Counted from the stretch's first letter, positions 15,359 through 24,285 are shown. The stretch: 64,000 nt of DNA from Pseudomonas saponiphila (GCF_900105185.1 NZ_FNTJ01000001.1:2376501-2440500); one strand, 5' to 3'. Program-made: numbers and translations. The notes: generated by a model from the sequence alone, not told the origin.

Positions 15359-16012
15359 ATGGGCTACAAGATTCCGAACGGCGGCACCTTCCAGCATGCC
15401 GCGACTTACGCAACCGCTCTGTCCTTCACTGCAATTTCCAACGCCTCCGAGGCTGTCGCCACCGTTGTGGGCGCCGACCTGGACGCCGGCGACATCGTGC
15501 TGCTGACCTCCGGCTGGAGCAAGCTGGACAACAAGGTGGCGCGGATTAAAGCCGCGACTGCCACGGCGATCACACTTGAAGGGATCGATACCACCGATAC
15601 GCAGCTGTTCCCGGCGGGTAACGGTGCAGGCACCATGAAGAAGATCCTCACCTGGGTACTGATTCCGCAGGTCACCGACCTGGCTTTTTCCGGCGGCGAG
15701 CAGAACTACCTCGATGTCACCTTCCTGGAAGACGACCAGGGCAAGCAGATCCCTACCGACAAGTCCGCAGCCAGCATGGTGCTGACCATCGCAGATGATC
15801 CGGCCCAACCCTTCAACGCGGTGCTGATGTCGGCTGATGCGGGCAAGAAGGTGCAGGCTGCACGGCTCAATCTCCCGGGCAATGACACGCTGCTGTACGG
15901 GGCCTACACCTCGTTCTCCAAGCAGCCGGCAGTATCGCGCAACAACCTGCTGACTCGGACGGTCAACCTGGCGTTGCAGTCCGAGCCAACCCGCTATCTG
16001 ACCTCGGTGTAA
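15359..16012 (+). CDS. Major tail tube protein
   Basis: A 217-aa beta-rich protein with GAGAGGAAA just upstream. Residues about 100-215 show the tail-tube core (YLDVTFLEDDQGKQIPTDKS and a strand-rich end); the N-terminal 95 residues form an extra beta domain. It polymerises into the tube around the tape measure. Position between tail terminator and frameshift chaperones is classic. Confidence 0.85.
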   Translation: MGYKIPNGGTFQHAATYATALSFTAISNASEAVATVVGADLDAGDIVLLTSGWSKLDNKVARIKAATATAITLEGIDTTDTQLFPAGNGAGTMKKILTWVLIPQVTDLAFSGGEQNYLDVTFLEDDQGKQIPTDKSAASMVLTIADDPAQPFNAVLMSADAGKKVQAARLNLPGNDTLLYGAYTSFSKQPAVSRNNLLTRTVNLALQSEPTRYLTSV

Positions 16013-16015
16013 TCC

Positions 16016-16396
16016 ATGGCCAAGTTCTCGCTGATCCAGAATCCAACCTTCAAGGCCGACGTGCTGATCCCGCAGCTGGGCGGCGAGCCGGTGAAGGTGG
16101 GGTTTGAGTTCAAGTACCTGGACCGGACCGGCCTGGCCGAGCTCTACGCTGAGTGGGGCGAGCGCCACAAGGCCCTGGGGTTGAAGGCTGACGAGATGGA
16201 CCTGAAAGCCTTCACTGCAGCCCAAATCGACCTGCAGGTGGATCAGGTGAAGGCTGTGGTGGCCGGCTGGGACTTCGAAGAAGAGTTCAACGACCGGAAC
16301 ATCCGCATTCTGGTCACCTCGATTGTCTCGATACCCAGCGCGGTATTGGCCGCATATTCCGAGGCGTTCAACCAGGCCCGCCTGGGAAACTCCTAA
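16016..16396 (+). CDS. Tail assembly chaperone, short form (gpG-like)
   Basis: A 126-aa protein starting 3 bases after the tube stop. It is alpha/beta with an acidic second half and ends Gln-Ala-Arg-Leu-Gly-Asn-Ser. It is the normal product of the chaperone gene and probably coats the tape measure during assembly. Five codons before... the stop region holds a -1 slippery heptamer that yields a longer form, as in lambda G and GT. Confidence 0.82.
   Translation: MAKFSLIQNPTFKADVLIPQLGGEPVKVGFEFKYLDRTGLAELYAEWGERHKALGLKADEMDLKAFTAAQIDLQVDQVKAVVAGWDFEEEFNDRNIRILVTSIVSIPSAVLAAYSEAFNQARLGNS
16384..16390 (+). promoter_or_regulatory. -1 ribosomal slippery site GGGAAAC
   Basis: The heptamer lies in the required phase of the upstream frame (G GGA AAC), two codons before the TAA at 16394. 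A -1 shift continues in an open frame from 16390 to the stop at 16710. Lambda uses GGGAAAG at the same place. Confidence 0.85.
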
Positions 16397-16710
16397 GCGC
16401 CGCGCGGGCCCTCTATCAGCAAGAGCCTTTGGCCGAGGAACTGAAGGTCTTTGGCTTTCGGGTGGGCGACCTCACGGGCGATTGCGAGGTATGGCCGGAC
16501 AACTGGCCGGCCTTCACCGTCTTCGAGGCAATGGGCACCCAGTGGCGGGTCGGCGCGTGCGGCGCTACTGGCCTGGACTACGGCGTCCTGCCGAGCGTCA
16601 TTCGAATGTGTGGCGTGCCGGCAAGCTCCAGGCAAAGCATTTTCAGTGACATCCGGCAGATGGAGGCTGAGGTCCTGGCCGTAATGGCTGAACAGAGAGA
16701 CAACAAATGA
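16390..16710 (+). CDS. Tail assembly chaperone, frameshift extension (gpT-like, DUF1799)
   Basis: Read by -1 frameshift from the short chaperone: 125 upstream residues plus 106 more give a 231-aa fusion. The extension has the DUF1799 pattern (EVWPDNWPAFTVFEAMGTQW then GLDYGVLPSVIRMCGV). The only internal start, TTG 16429, has no good ribosome site, which supports frameshift expression. The fusion form recruits tail tube subunits to the tape measure in lambda. It overlaps the tape measure start by 4 bases. Confidence 0.85.
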   Translation, partial: LLSAARALYQQEPLAEELKVFGFRVGDLTGDCEVWPDNWPAFTVFEAMGTQWRVGACGATGLDYGVLPSVIRMCGVPASSRQSIFSDIRQMEAEVLAVMAEQRDNK

Positions 16711-19700
16711 GCACTACCTTCGCTTCGCTTGGCATTGCGGTTGAGTCGTCTCAGGCGGTCAAGGCTGCCGATGACCTGGATAAACTGGTCGACGCTGCCG
16801 AAGGGGCAGAGAAGGCCGTCGATGACCTTGGCAAGGCTGGGGAGGGCCTGGCCAACACCGGCAAGAAAATCAGCCAAGCTGAGGCGGAGGCCGCCCAGGG
16901 CATCGATAAAGCTACCAGTGCGAAGGAACGTCAGGTCGAGGCCAGCCGCAAGGCCGGAACAAGCGCCGCAAGCGAAATCGCCATCATCAGCCAGCTCGAC
17001 AGGGCGATGACCGGCAATATCGACAGCATGGAGAAGCTGGTCCAGGCGGAGGGATTGCTTGAGCGAGCCCGCAAGGGTGGCCTGGTCACCATTGAGCAGC
17101 AGGAGGCCTACCAGGAGCGTCTCGGCAAATCCTTCGACAAGATCGAGAAGGCCGAAGCCAAGGAGATGGCGCAGAAGCAGCGCCTGATCGACGCCGAGAA
17201 CCGGCAGATTGAGGCACTGAAGCGCACGGTCAACAGCATCGATCCCCTGAATGTGAAGCTGGCCAAGCTGGAGTCGCAGGAAAAGGCCGCCCATGAGGCT
17301 TTCCGCCTTGGCGCAATCAACGCGGAACGCTACGGCGAGGCCTTGGCCAAGGTCGGCAAGGATCGGGCCGGTATCACCGCGACAGAGGGCGCATTCGACA
17401 AGCTGAAGCTCGGCACCCGCCAGGCTCAAGAAAACGTCATGCAGCTGACCAACGCCCTGCAATCTGGAGATTGGGGGAGTGGTGCGCGGGCTATTGCACA
17501 GCTTGGCGCTGGGGCCGGGGCCTCTGCGAAGAGTCTTGCGGCCGCCCTGATACCCGCGGGGCTGCTGGCGGGCGTCATCGGTGGTCTCGGGTATGCCTAC
17601 TTCGACGCCATGAAGCAGGCGCGGGAGTTCAACAGCGCCATCAATGGTGGCTCAAACGATGCGGGGCAAAGTGTCGCCAGTCTCAAGTCCATGAGTGATT
17701 CGGCGGGTACGCTGACCGGCAACCTGGCCGGTGCGCGCGAGGCTGTAATCGCTCTGGCATCAGGAGCGGCCACCAGTGGTGTCCAGATGCAGAACCTGGC
17801 CGAGGCCGCAGCGGCCATTGGTGAGGTCACTGGGAAGGGGGCGGGTGATATTGCGAAGTCGCTGGCCAATGCCGGCAACACCGCAACGGAAGCGGCCTCG
17901 AAGATCAGCGATCAATATGGGCTGCTGACCTACGAGCAGTACCAGGTCATCAAGGCCATCGATGAGCAGGGTGACCACCAGCGCGCGCTGGATACACTCA
18001 GTGAAAACCTGAATCAGTCTGCGCAGGAGCGGCTAAAAAACTACCGCGACTCGCTGTCGGACATCGAGCGCGATTGGGATCGGGTGAAGGTCGCCATCAA
18101 GGGTGCTTACGCTGAGATTCGGTCTGAGATCTTCCCGGACCTAGCCAAGCAAATCGAGATCACCCAGCGGGTGCTGGATACCCGTAAAGGTGGTGGTGTC
18201 GCTGGTGCTGTTTCGAATGGTCTCAGCTCGCTCAACTCCTTCCTTGGGCTGGCTGACGGGGAGAACGACGACTCCACGCCTGCGCTGGAAGCAAGGCTCG
18301 CAGCGCTGAAGGCACGGCAGGCAGCCAGCCAGAGTAATGCGGTAGCAACTGGCGAGGAAACGCGGGCGAACAAGGAGCTCATTGCGGTCCAGAAGGATCT
18401 GGACAAGCAAATGGACAACCTGAACCCGCTCGCAAAGCGTCAGGAGGCCTACAAAAAGCTCAACGACCAGTTCACCACGCTCTATCAGAACGCGGAAAAA
18501 ACTGGCCAGAAGTCGGCTCTGCTGGATGGCGTTCAGTTTGACGGGAAGAAATTTTCCGGCGGCGCCTATGACCAGTTGCGCAAGGCAATCGACGAGCAGA
18601 AAAAGGACCCAAAATCTGCCGCCAGCGCGGTAGACCTGACGGCCTTCAACAACTCGAAAAACAACCTTTCCGGCATCCTGTCCGAGTACAAAAACGCCCA
18701 GAAGGAACTGGACGCGGCGCAGAAGGCGGGGCTTGTGTCCCAGGCCGACTACCTGCTCAAACGCCAGGCCATGATTGGCAATGAGCGGGACGAGGTAACG
18801 GCTGCCTATCAGGCGGAAATTGCGGCGCTCGAAGCAGCGAAGGGCAAGGCCAGTACCTCCGCTGCCCAGCGCATTCAGCTGGACCAGAAGATCGCCGATG
18901 CCCGAGCCGCCATGGTCAAGGCTCAGCGGGACGCTGACACTGAGCTGAGCGTACTGGCCAAGAACGAAGAGGGCCGGCTGAAGAAGCAGGAACTGGCGGT
19001 CAAGACCTACACCAGCGCCCTGCAGCAGCAAGTCGATACGCTGCGCGAGCAGGGTATGCGTTCTGCCGCTGGCCTTGGCCAGGGTGATCGCCAGCGCGAC
19101 CTGACCAACCAGCAGAACGCGATCGACGACCGCATCAACCAGCAGAAGCTGGACCTGGCCAACCAGTACGGCGATGGCTCCCGGGGCATGAGCCTCGATG
19201 AGTACACGCAGAAGCTGCAGGCGCTGGAAGCCACTCAGCAGAAGCTGCACGACACCGTGGTCAGCAACTACGACGACATGACGGCAGCCCAGGGCGACTG
19301 GAGGAATGGAGCATCCTCGGCCTGGCAGAACTACCTGGAGTCGGCGCGGGATGTTGCTGGCCAGACCAAGAGCCTGTTCACCAACGCCTTCGGCTCAATG
19401 GAGGACGCAATCGTCCAGTTTGCGATGACGGGGAAGCTCTCGTTCGCTGACTTCGCGAAGTCGGTGCTCGCTGATATGGCGCGGATCGCCGTTCGCCAGG
19501 CCAGCTCCTCGGCGCTCAGTTCGTTGTTCGGTATGGCCGCTTCTGCTGCGGGCTCGTATTTCGGCGGAGGGACCGCCTCGGCCGGTTCAACGCAGGCCGG
19601 GTATACCGGGGTGGACTTCTCCAGCTATCAGGCCAATGGCGGAGGCTGGGATGGCGGCGTTCAGTTCTTCAAGGATGGCGGCGCCTTCACGAACAGCATC

Positions 19701-20030
19701 GTAAGCAAGCCGACTGCTTTCGGTATGGCAGGCGGCAAGACCGGAGTCGTTGGTGAGGCCGGGCCCGAGGCGATTGTTCCGCTGGCCAGGACGTCAGGCG
19801 GCCAGCTGGGTATTCGAGCGTTGGGCGGTGCTTCAAGCTCGAGCAATAACCAGGTGGTGATTCAGCAGACCTTCAACGTCCCTGAAGGGAGTGGCGGGGC
19901 CAGCGAGGCTGATGGCCAGGTCCTAGCGCAGGCCTATGCCAAGTCCGCCAAGCAGGGCGCCCAGGAGCAGATCGCGAAGGACCTTCGACCAGGAGGTCAG
20001 ATCTACATGGCCATTAGGGGACGTGGTTAA
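16707..20030 (+). CDS. Tail tape measure protein
   Basis: A 1107-aa protein. Residues about 1-270 and 400-850 are long charged coiled coil. A Gly/Ala-rich hydrophobic region lies at about 255-300 (SAKSLAAALIPAGLLAGVIG). Residues about 875-960 carry the lambda gpH C-terminal signature (DAIVQFAMTGKLSFADFAKS). The tail end is Gly/Ser-rich with GEAGPEAIVPLAR, as in many tape measures. It sets tail length and helps DNA entry. At roughly 1.5 angstrom per residue a tail near 160 nm is expected; that is an estimate from the family. Confidence 0.92.
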   Translation: MSTTFASLGIAVESSQAVKAADDLDKLVDAAEGAEKAVDDLGKAGEGLANTGKKISQAEAEAAQGIDKATSAKERQVEASRKAGTSAASEIAIISQLDRAMTGNIDSMEKLVQAEGLLERARKGGLVTIEQQEAYQERLGKSFDKIEKAEAKEMAQKQRLIDAENRQIEALKRTVNSIDPLNVKLAKLESQEKAAHEAFRLGAINAERYGEALAKVGKDRAGITATEGAFDKLKLGTRQAQENVMQLTNALQSGDWGSGARAIAQLGAGAGASAKSLAAALIPAGLLAGVIGGLGYAYFDAMKQAREFNSAINGGSNDAGQSVASLKSMSDSAGTLTGNLAGAREAVIALASGAATSGVQMQNLAEAAAAIGEVTGKGAGDIAKSLANAGNTATEAASKISDQYGLLTYEQYQVIKAIDEQGDHQRALDTLSENLNQSAQERLKNYRDSLSDIERDWDRVKVAIKGAYAEIRSEIFPDLAKQIEITQRVLDTRKGGGVAGAVSNGLSSLNSFLGLADGENDDSTPALEARLAALKARQAASQSNAVATGEETRANKELIAVQKDLDKQMDNLNPLAKRQEAYKKLNDQFTTLYQNAEKTGQKSALLDGVQFDGKKFSGGAYDQLRKAIDEQKKDPKSAASAVDLTAFNNSKNNLSGILSEYKNAQKELDAAQKAGLVSQADYLLKRQAMIGNERDEVTAAYQAEIAALEAAKGKASTSAAQRIQLDQKIADARAAMVKAQRDADTELSVLAKNEEGRLKKQELAVKTYTSALQQQVDTLREQGMRSAAGLGQGDRQRDLTNQQNAIDDRINQQKLDLANQYGDGSRGMSLDEYTQKLQALEATQQKLHDTVVSNYDDMTAAQGDWRNGASSAWQNYLESARDVAGQTKSLFTNAFGSMEDAIVQFAMTGKLSFADFAKSVLADMARIAVRQASSSALSSLFGMAASAAGSYFGGGTASAGSTQAGYTGVDFSSYQANGGGWDGGVQFFKDGGAFTNSIVSKPTAFGMAGGKTGVVGEAGPEAIVPLARTSGGQLGIRALGGASSSSNNQVVIQQTFNVPEGSGGASEADGQVLAQAYAKSAKQGAQEQIAKDLRPGGQIYMAIRGRG

Positions 20031-20039
20031 TTGGTGTTG

Positions 20040-20060
20040 CCCGCTCCGGCGGGCTTTTTT
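20040..20060 (+). terminator. Terminator-linker before gene M
   Basis: CCCGC, loop TCCG, GCGGG with six T, then ATGCCTGGAG leading into the next ribosome site. A member of the repeated linker family. Confidence 0.7.
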
Positions 20061-20075
20061 ATGCCTGGAGAAAAT

Positions 20076-20414
20076 ATGGCAACTGAAACCTTCACTTGGA
20101 AGCCGAATAACGATCCGGCGGCGACCATTGCGTTTCGAACCAAGTCGGCCAAGTTCGGCGACGGTTACGAGCAGCGGGCCCAGGACGGAATCAACAACCG
20201 CTCGCAGTCCTGGCCCCTGACATTCACGGGCCAGAAGGCGCGCATCAAGGAGATCATGGCGTTTCTCGACCGGCATGCCGGCGCAACGCCGTTTTTCTGG
20301 GCTGACCCACTGGGCGATCAAATGCTCTACCGATGCTCCGAGTATCAGCCCAAGGCTATGGGGGGCGATGCCTACACCCTGACCGCAACTTTCGAACAGG
20401 CATTCCACCCATGA
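20076..20414 (+). CDS. Minor tail protein M-like
   Basis: A 112-aa protein starting at ATG 20076, with TGGAGAAAA just upstream. It has the short beta pattern FRTKSAKFGDGYEQRAQDG and TPFFWADPLGD of the lambda gpM family, which caps the distal tape measure. It follows the tape measure gene as in lambda. Its stop overlaps the fibre gene by ATGA; in lambda the next gene would be L, so fibre genes have been inserted here. Confidence 0.85.
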   Translation: MATETFTWKPNNDPAATIAFRTKSAKFGDGYEQRAQDGINNRSQSWPLTFTGQKARIKEIMAFLDRHAGATPFFWADPLGDQMLYRCSEYQPKAMGGDAYTLTATFEQAFHP

Positions 20415-21556
20415 GCATTGTTCCAATTGACGTTGGCCAAGAGCCAAACGACGAAACAGGCGACCCGTTGCGCGATGGCGGGATAAAGATCAATGCCAAC
20501 TTCGCGGAGCTCGATAACCGAACTGCGGCAGCGCAAGCGAAGGCTGAGCAAGGTGTTGCTGACGCAGCGGCAGCACGGACAAAGGCTGATCAGGGTATAG
20601 CGGATGCTGCGGTGGCTAAGGCCAAAGCGGATGCAGCAGTGCCCGCGGTGGCACTTGGCACCTCCGTTGCTCAGTTGGTCAATGGAGTGGTGCCGGCTTC
20701 ACAGCTGCCGAGTTTCGTCGATGATGTGTTGGAGTTTCCAGCGCGGGCCGATTTCCCGGCAATTGGCGAAACAGGAAAGATCTACATCGCAATCAACGAC
20801 GGCGACAGCCCTACAAATCCGACGCGTCAGTACCGCTGGAGCGGCGCGGCGTATGTGCTGATTCCGTCCTCGCCTGGCTCTACGGACCAGGTCCCGGAAG
20901 GGGCGACAAACCAGTACTTCAGTGCGGCCAGGGTTCGATCAACGACTCTTGCAGGCCTGGGAGCGCTTGTGAATGCGGCTATCGTGGCTGGCGACACGGT
21001 CTTGCAGGCCTTGGCAAAGTTGCAGGGACAGCTGAACGCAAAGCTGGGCAGGAGCGAAGTTGCGACGGACTCTGACAAGCTTGGCGGGCAGCCGGCGGCG
21101 TTTTACACCGCTCCATTCGTCGGGGCTACTGCATCTACTGCCGGGATTAAAGGGCTAGTTCCTGCGCCGGCAGCGGGTGACCAACTCAAGTTTCTTGGCG
21201 CGGATGGGCTGTACCGGATTCCTGATGGCCCGGCTGAAGTAGTTACGAATGCCAACGGAACCGCCGTAAAGTTTCCAGACGGAACCATGATTTGCTACGC
21301 CCAAGGGGGCGCGGAGAAAACGACAAGCAACCCTAATGGGTCTATCTGGGCCGGGAACGACGACACCTTCACATACCCCGTCCCCTTCAAGACTTTGGCG
21401 GGTGTGATTCCGACCGTGGCGTACTCTTTGAATGCTTATGTTTGGTGCTGCGTGGGCGCCGGGCAGGATCTTGTTAAGTGCACGATTAACGGCTTCAGCG
21501 GCGGCTCAAACGGTAAGTACGTCATACGGTATATGGCTATCGGAAGGTGGAAATAA
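20411..21556 (+). CDS. Tail fibre-like protein
   Basis: A 381-aa protein starting at ATG 20411, coupled to the M stop. Residues about 1-40 form an attachment domain (DPLRDGGIKINANFAELDNR). An Ala-rich coiled coil lies at about 38-75, then a repetitive beta-rich shaft. The C-terminal 100 residues are Gly/Asn/Thr-rich with the FPDGTMICYAQ motif that is common at fibre tips. It probably binds the host surface. Its place between M and L rather than after J is unusual. Confidence 0.75.
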   Translation: MSIVPIDVGQEPNDETGDPLRDGGIKINANFAELDNRTAAAQAKAEQGVADAAAARTKADQGIADAAVAKAKADAAVPAVALGTSVAQLVNGVVPASQLPSFVDDVLEFPARADFPAIGETGKIYIAINDGDSPTNPTRQYRWSGAAYVLIPSSPGSTDQVPEGATNQYFSAARVRSTTLAGLGALVNAAIVAGDTVLQALAKLQGQLNAKLGRSEVATDSDKLGGQPAAFYTAPFVGATASTAGIKGLVPAPAAGDQLKFLGADGLYRIPDGPAEVVTNANGTAVKFPDGTMICYAQGGAEKTTSNPNGSIWAGNDDTFTYPVPFKTLAGVIPTVAYSLNAYVWCCVGAGQDLVKCTINGFSGGSNGKYVIRYMAIGRWK

Positions 21557-21557
21557 C

Positions 21558-21944
21558 ATGGTGACGATCATATTTTCACCGGTGTACGCGCCGCACTGGC
21601 AGCCCCTTGAGTCGGTAACCGTCAAAGGACACAAGCTGATTATCAACGGTGAACAGTTCGACTTTTCTCCGCTCCTGCCCGGCTACGAACTTTCGCTTGA
21701 GGCCATCGGATCACCCCTGTTCGCCGACAAAGCCGTGATGTCCGTCGACGGGATCCTTACAGTCACTTTGCTCATGCCCTACGACGAAGCCACGGCTACC
21801 GATGCCATTCGCTTTCCTGAGCCTGTGATGGTGACCACCGATGGCCCCGTGGACATTCCCACCGATCACCCTGCACAACCTCCAGAGATCCCAACCATCG
21901 AGGGCGACCATGGACTTCTCGAAGAGCAAGAAAACTTTCACTGA
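21558..21944 (+). CDS. Fibre-associated protein
   Basis: A 128-aa protein, ATG 21558, two bases after the fibre stop. The sequence is beta-rich with PHWQPLESVTVKGHKLIING and an acidic, Pro-rich C-terminus. It resembles small proteins encoded with phage fibres that take part in folding or attachment. No catalytic motif. It overlaps the following short gene by 35 bases in another frame. Confidence 0.6.
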   Translation: MVTIIFSPVYAPHWQPLESVTVKGHKLIINGEQFDFSPLLPGYELSLEAIGSPLFADKAVMSVDGILTVTLLMPYDEATATDAIRFPEPVMVTTDGPVDIPTDHPAQPPEIPTIEGDHGLLEEQENFH

Positions 21945-22080
21945 GCATGACCAAAAGGTGCAAGAGGCGAGGGAGTACCTGCAGCAAACCGACTGGCTTG
22001 TTGTGCGCAAGCTGGAAACCGGGAAGGACGTTCCCACGGATATCGCCGAGAAGCGTGCCGAGGCGCGCAGCCTGATCTAA
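21910..22080 (+). CDS. Short fibre-module protein (possible assembly chaperone)
   Basis: A 56-aa charged helical protein starting at ATG 21910 inside the previous gene. The pattern, a charged start followed by EAREYLQQTDWLVVRKLETG, is the same as the C-terminal part of tail fibre assembly proteins (the aspartate/tryptophan turn before a Lys-Pro-type ending). It ends before a terminator-linker and closes the inserted fibre block. Confidence 0.6.
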   Translation: MDFSKSKKTFTEHDQKVQEAREYLQQTDWLVVRKLETGKDVPTDIAEKRAEARSLI

Positions 22081-22100
22081 ATCTGCAACACCCAGCCACG

Positions 22101-22125
22101 CCCGCCATTGAGCGGGATTTTTTTT
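22101..22125 (+). terminator. Terminator-linker before gene L
   Basis: CCCGC and GCGGG close a short loop and are followed by a T-run, then TTGCCTGAGGAAA, the ribosome site of gene L. A member of the linker family. Confidence 0.65.
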
Positions 22126-22140
22126 GCCTGAGGAAACACG

Positions 22141-22824
22141 ATGCCGATTACGGCCGATATCCAGACCCTAGAGCCTGGCGCGTGGGTGGAGCTTTTCGAG
22201 CTCGACGCTACCGCGCTGGGCGCCGAGCTGTACCGCTTTCACGGCTACCCGCAGCAGTCGTCGATCTACTGGCAGGGCGAGGAGTATTCGCCTTGGCCGA
22301 TCAAGGCCGAGGGCTTCGAAATGACCGGGCAGGGCGCCCAGCCGATGCCGACCCTGTCTGTCGGCAACGTCGGTGGGTTCATCACGGCTCTGGTGCTGTA
22401 CTTCGAGGATCTTGTCGGGGCCAAGCTGATCCGACATCGAACCCTGGGCAAGTACCTGGACGGCCAGCCAGAAGCCGACCCAGACGAAGAGCTGCCGCCG
22501 GACATCTGGTACGTCGAGCGCAAGGCCGCCGAGAACAACGAAACGGTGCAGTTCGAGCTAGCATCAGCCCTGGACTTTGCCGGTGTACAGCTGCCGCGCC
22601 GGCAGATCGTGGCCAACGTCTGCTGGTGGCTCAGTTGCGGCGGTTACCGCGGGCCCTACTGCGGCTACAACGGTGGGCCTGTAGCGGATGAGAACGACAT
22701 CATCGTCACGGACGCCTCCAAGGACAAATGCGGCGGGCGCCTGAGTAGCTGCAAGCTGCGCTTCGGCGCGAACAACCCTCTGCCTTATGGCTCATTCCCG
22801 GCCGCCGGCCTGCTTCGGAGCTGA
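22141..22824 (+). CDS. L: Minor tail protein L-like
   Basis: A 227-aa protein with the gpL layout: a beta N-terminal domain (residues about 1-150) and a C-terminal Cys-rich domain with NVCWWLSCGGYRGPYCGYNG and DKCGGRLSSC. Lambda gpL binds an iron-sulfur cluster through C-terminal cysteines, and the equivalent set is present here. It belongs to the tail tip. The next gene, K, starts two bases after its stop. Confidence 0.85.
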   Translation: MPITADIQTLEPGAWVELFELDATALGAELYRFHGYPQQSSIYWQGEEYSPWPIKAEGFEMTGQGAQPMPTLSVGNVGGFITALVLYFEDLVGAKLIRHRTLGKYLDGQPEADPDEELPPDIWYVERKAAENNETVQFELASALDFAGVQLPRRQIVANVCWWLSCGGYRGPYCGYNGGPVADENDIIVTDASKDKCGGRLSSCKLRFGANNPLPYGSFPAAGLLRS

Positions 22825-22826
22825 TC

Positions 22827-23597
22827 ATGAACAAGTCCACCCGCGCCGCCATCGAGCGGCATGCGCTGGCCGAGTACCCGCGTGAGTGCTGCGGCCTGGT
22901 GATTCGTGAGGGGCGAAAGGAGGTCTATCTGCCTTGCCGCAACACGGCCTCGACGCCCAGCGAGCATTTCCGCCTGGCGCCCGAGGACTTCGCCGCCGCC
23001 GAGGACCGCGGCCAGGTACTAGCGGTCGTGCACAGCCACCCAGACCACCCAGCAGCACCCAGCGAGGCTGATCGCGTCTCCTGCGAGGCCTCCGGACTTC
23101 CCTGGCACATCCTTGAGGTCCGCAAGGGCGATGATGAGCAGGTGCGTGCAGGTGAGCTTGTGAGCTTCGCGCCTGAGGGCTACCAGGCCCCGCTGATCGG
23201 CCGCAAGTTCGCCCACGGCGTGCACGACTGCTTGAGCATCATCCTCGACTTCTACTGCCGCGAAATGGGCATCGACCTGGGCCGGTACGAGCGGGAGGAC
23301 GGGTGGTGGGAGAAGGGCGGGAACCTATACCTGGAGAACCTGCCGGCCGCCGGCTTCGCGCAAGTCAGCGCGCCGCAGCATGGTGACATTGTGCTGATGC
23401 AGATCCGCTCGAAGGTGCCGAATCATGCCGGGGTCTATCTGGCTGATGGCGTGCTGAAGACCGAGCCTCAGCACTTCCCAGCGCCCGGATCGATACTGCA
23501 TCACCTGTACGGCCGAGACAGCAAGCGCGACCCCTACGGCGGCTACTGGCGAGAAGTGACCGTCAGCTACTGGCGACACCGGGGCGCAAGGCCCTGA
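22827..23597 (+). CDS. K: Tail tip protein K-like (JAMM peptidase plus NlpC/P60)
   Basis: A 256-aa protein with two hydrolase domains. Residues about 1-105 are a JAB/MPN domain with His69-x-His71, Ser79 and Asp82, the full JAMM zinc motif. Residues about 120-250 are an NlpC/P60 domain with Cys135 (HDCLS) and His200 (PNHAGVY). Lambda gpK has the same fusion and is needed for infection, probably cutting peptidoglycan as the tail penetrates. In lambda gene I follows directly; here 3.1 kb of regulatory and lipoprotein genes intervene. Confidence 0.88.
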   Translation: MNKSTRAAIERHALAEYPRECCGLVIREGRKEVYLPCRNTASTPSEHFRLAPEDFAAAEDRGQVLAVVHSHPDHPAAPSEADRVSCEASGLPWHILEVRKGDDEQVRAGELVSFAPEGYQAPLIGRKFAHGVHDCLSIILDFYCREMGIDLGRYEREDGWWEKGGNLYLENLPAAGFAQVSAPQHGDIVLMQIRSKVPNHAGVYLADGVLKTEPQHFPAPGSILHHLYGRDSKRDPYGGYWREVTVSYWRHRGARP

Positions 23598-23689
23598 TCA
23601 AAATGCTATCGTCTGCCGATCTCACTAGGAGCGGTAACTATGCGCGTTACTGGGGGCGTACAGACAGGAAGAGGATGGTCGTAAAAGAC

Positions 23690-24151
23690 CTATTTTTTTT
23701 TCTTTTTTGGGAGGGCTTCTTCGTTGAGAAAGTGCAGAGCTTTTTTTATGTACTCATCAATTTGTGGCTCATCCCCCCTCATGCTCGCCGATAGCGCATC
23801 AATACTCACCATCATCGCAGCATTCAGCGAAATGCCCAGCTTTTCAGAAACCATTTCTATTGTTTCAAAAAGCTTTTGCGGCATGTTTGTCGGGTGAAGA
23901 GTGCCTTCCTCATTAAAGATGACCGACACTGAAGCTGGTTCATCCTCAGCATTTTGGAGTTCGCTCACGTCAACGCTTAGCGCATTGGCTAATTTTATTA
24001 GCGCATTCATACGCGGCTTCGACAGGCCTGTCTCATATCGGCCGATCTGAGGAACGCTTATACCAGCCGCCTTGGCTAGGTCTTTTTGGGTCATGTCAGC
24101 TTTGGCGCGGAGGCGTGCCAGCTTTGACGGGAATCCCTCTGGATGCTTCAT
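23690..24151 (-). CDS. XRE-family repressor, divergent from the arc/antirepressor genes
   Basis: A 153-aa protein. I take ATG 24151 (GGAG 6 bases upstream); an extension to 24208 lacks a site. Residues about 9-62 form a HTH (MTQKDLAKAAGISVPQIGRY). The C-terminal half has an Ile/Met/Ala-rich helical part (residues about 105-130) like small dimerising domains and ends in five Lys encoded by a long A-tract. Its promoter region is shared with arc and full of 10-base repeats. It probably silences the antirepressor genes in the lysogen, the job Mnt does in P22. Confidence 0.8.
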   Translation of the reverse strand: MKHPEGFPSKLARLRAKADMTQKDLAKAAGISVPQIGRYETGLSKPRMNALIKLANALSVDVSELQNAEDEPASVSVIFNEEGTLHPTNMPQKLFETIEMVSEKLGISLNAAMMVSIDALSASMRGDEPQIDEYIKKALHFLNEEALPKKKKK

Positions 24152-24192
24152 GATCACTCCACAGTTTCGTATGGAATGCATGATGTCGGCGA

Positions 24193-24222
24193 AATATATT
24201 TCCCGCAAGAAAATGATGGCAA
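24193..24222 (-). promoter_or_regulatory. Candidate promoter for the XRE repressor
   Basis: On the minus strand TTGCCA (24222-24217) and TATATT (24198-24193) are spaced by 18 bases. Two of the 10-base repeats overlap its -35, so the repressor may control itself. Confidence 0.5.
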
Positions 24223-24272
24223 ATGATGTTGACTTGACGTCCTAAGTGATGCCTAATGATGTCAAGTGATGT
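24211..24272. repeat. Five 10-bp phased repeats, likely operator cluster
   Basis: Copies of (A/T)A(A/G)TGATGN start at 24211, 24221, 24244, 24254 and 24264; the spacing inside each group is exactly 10 bases, one helical turn. A degenerate unit lies at 24231. The rightward TTGACT/TTGACG (24229-24239) lies between the groups. They probably bind the XRE repressor, Arc, or both. Confidence 0.6.
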
Positions 24273-24285
24273 GTAAGGAGGTGTC

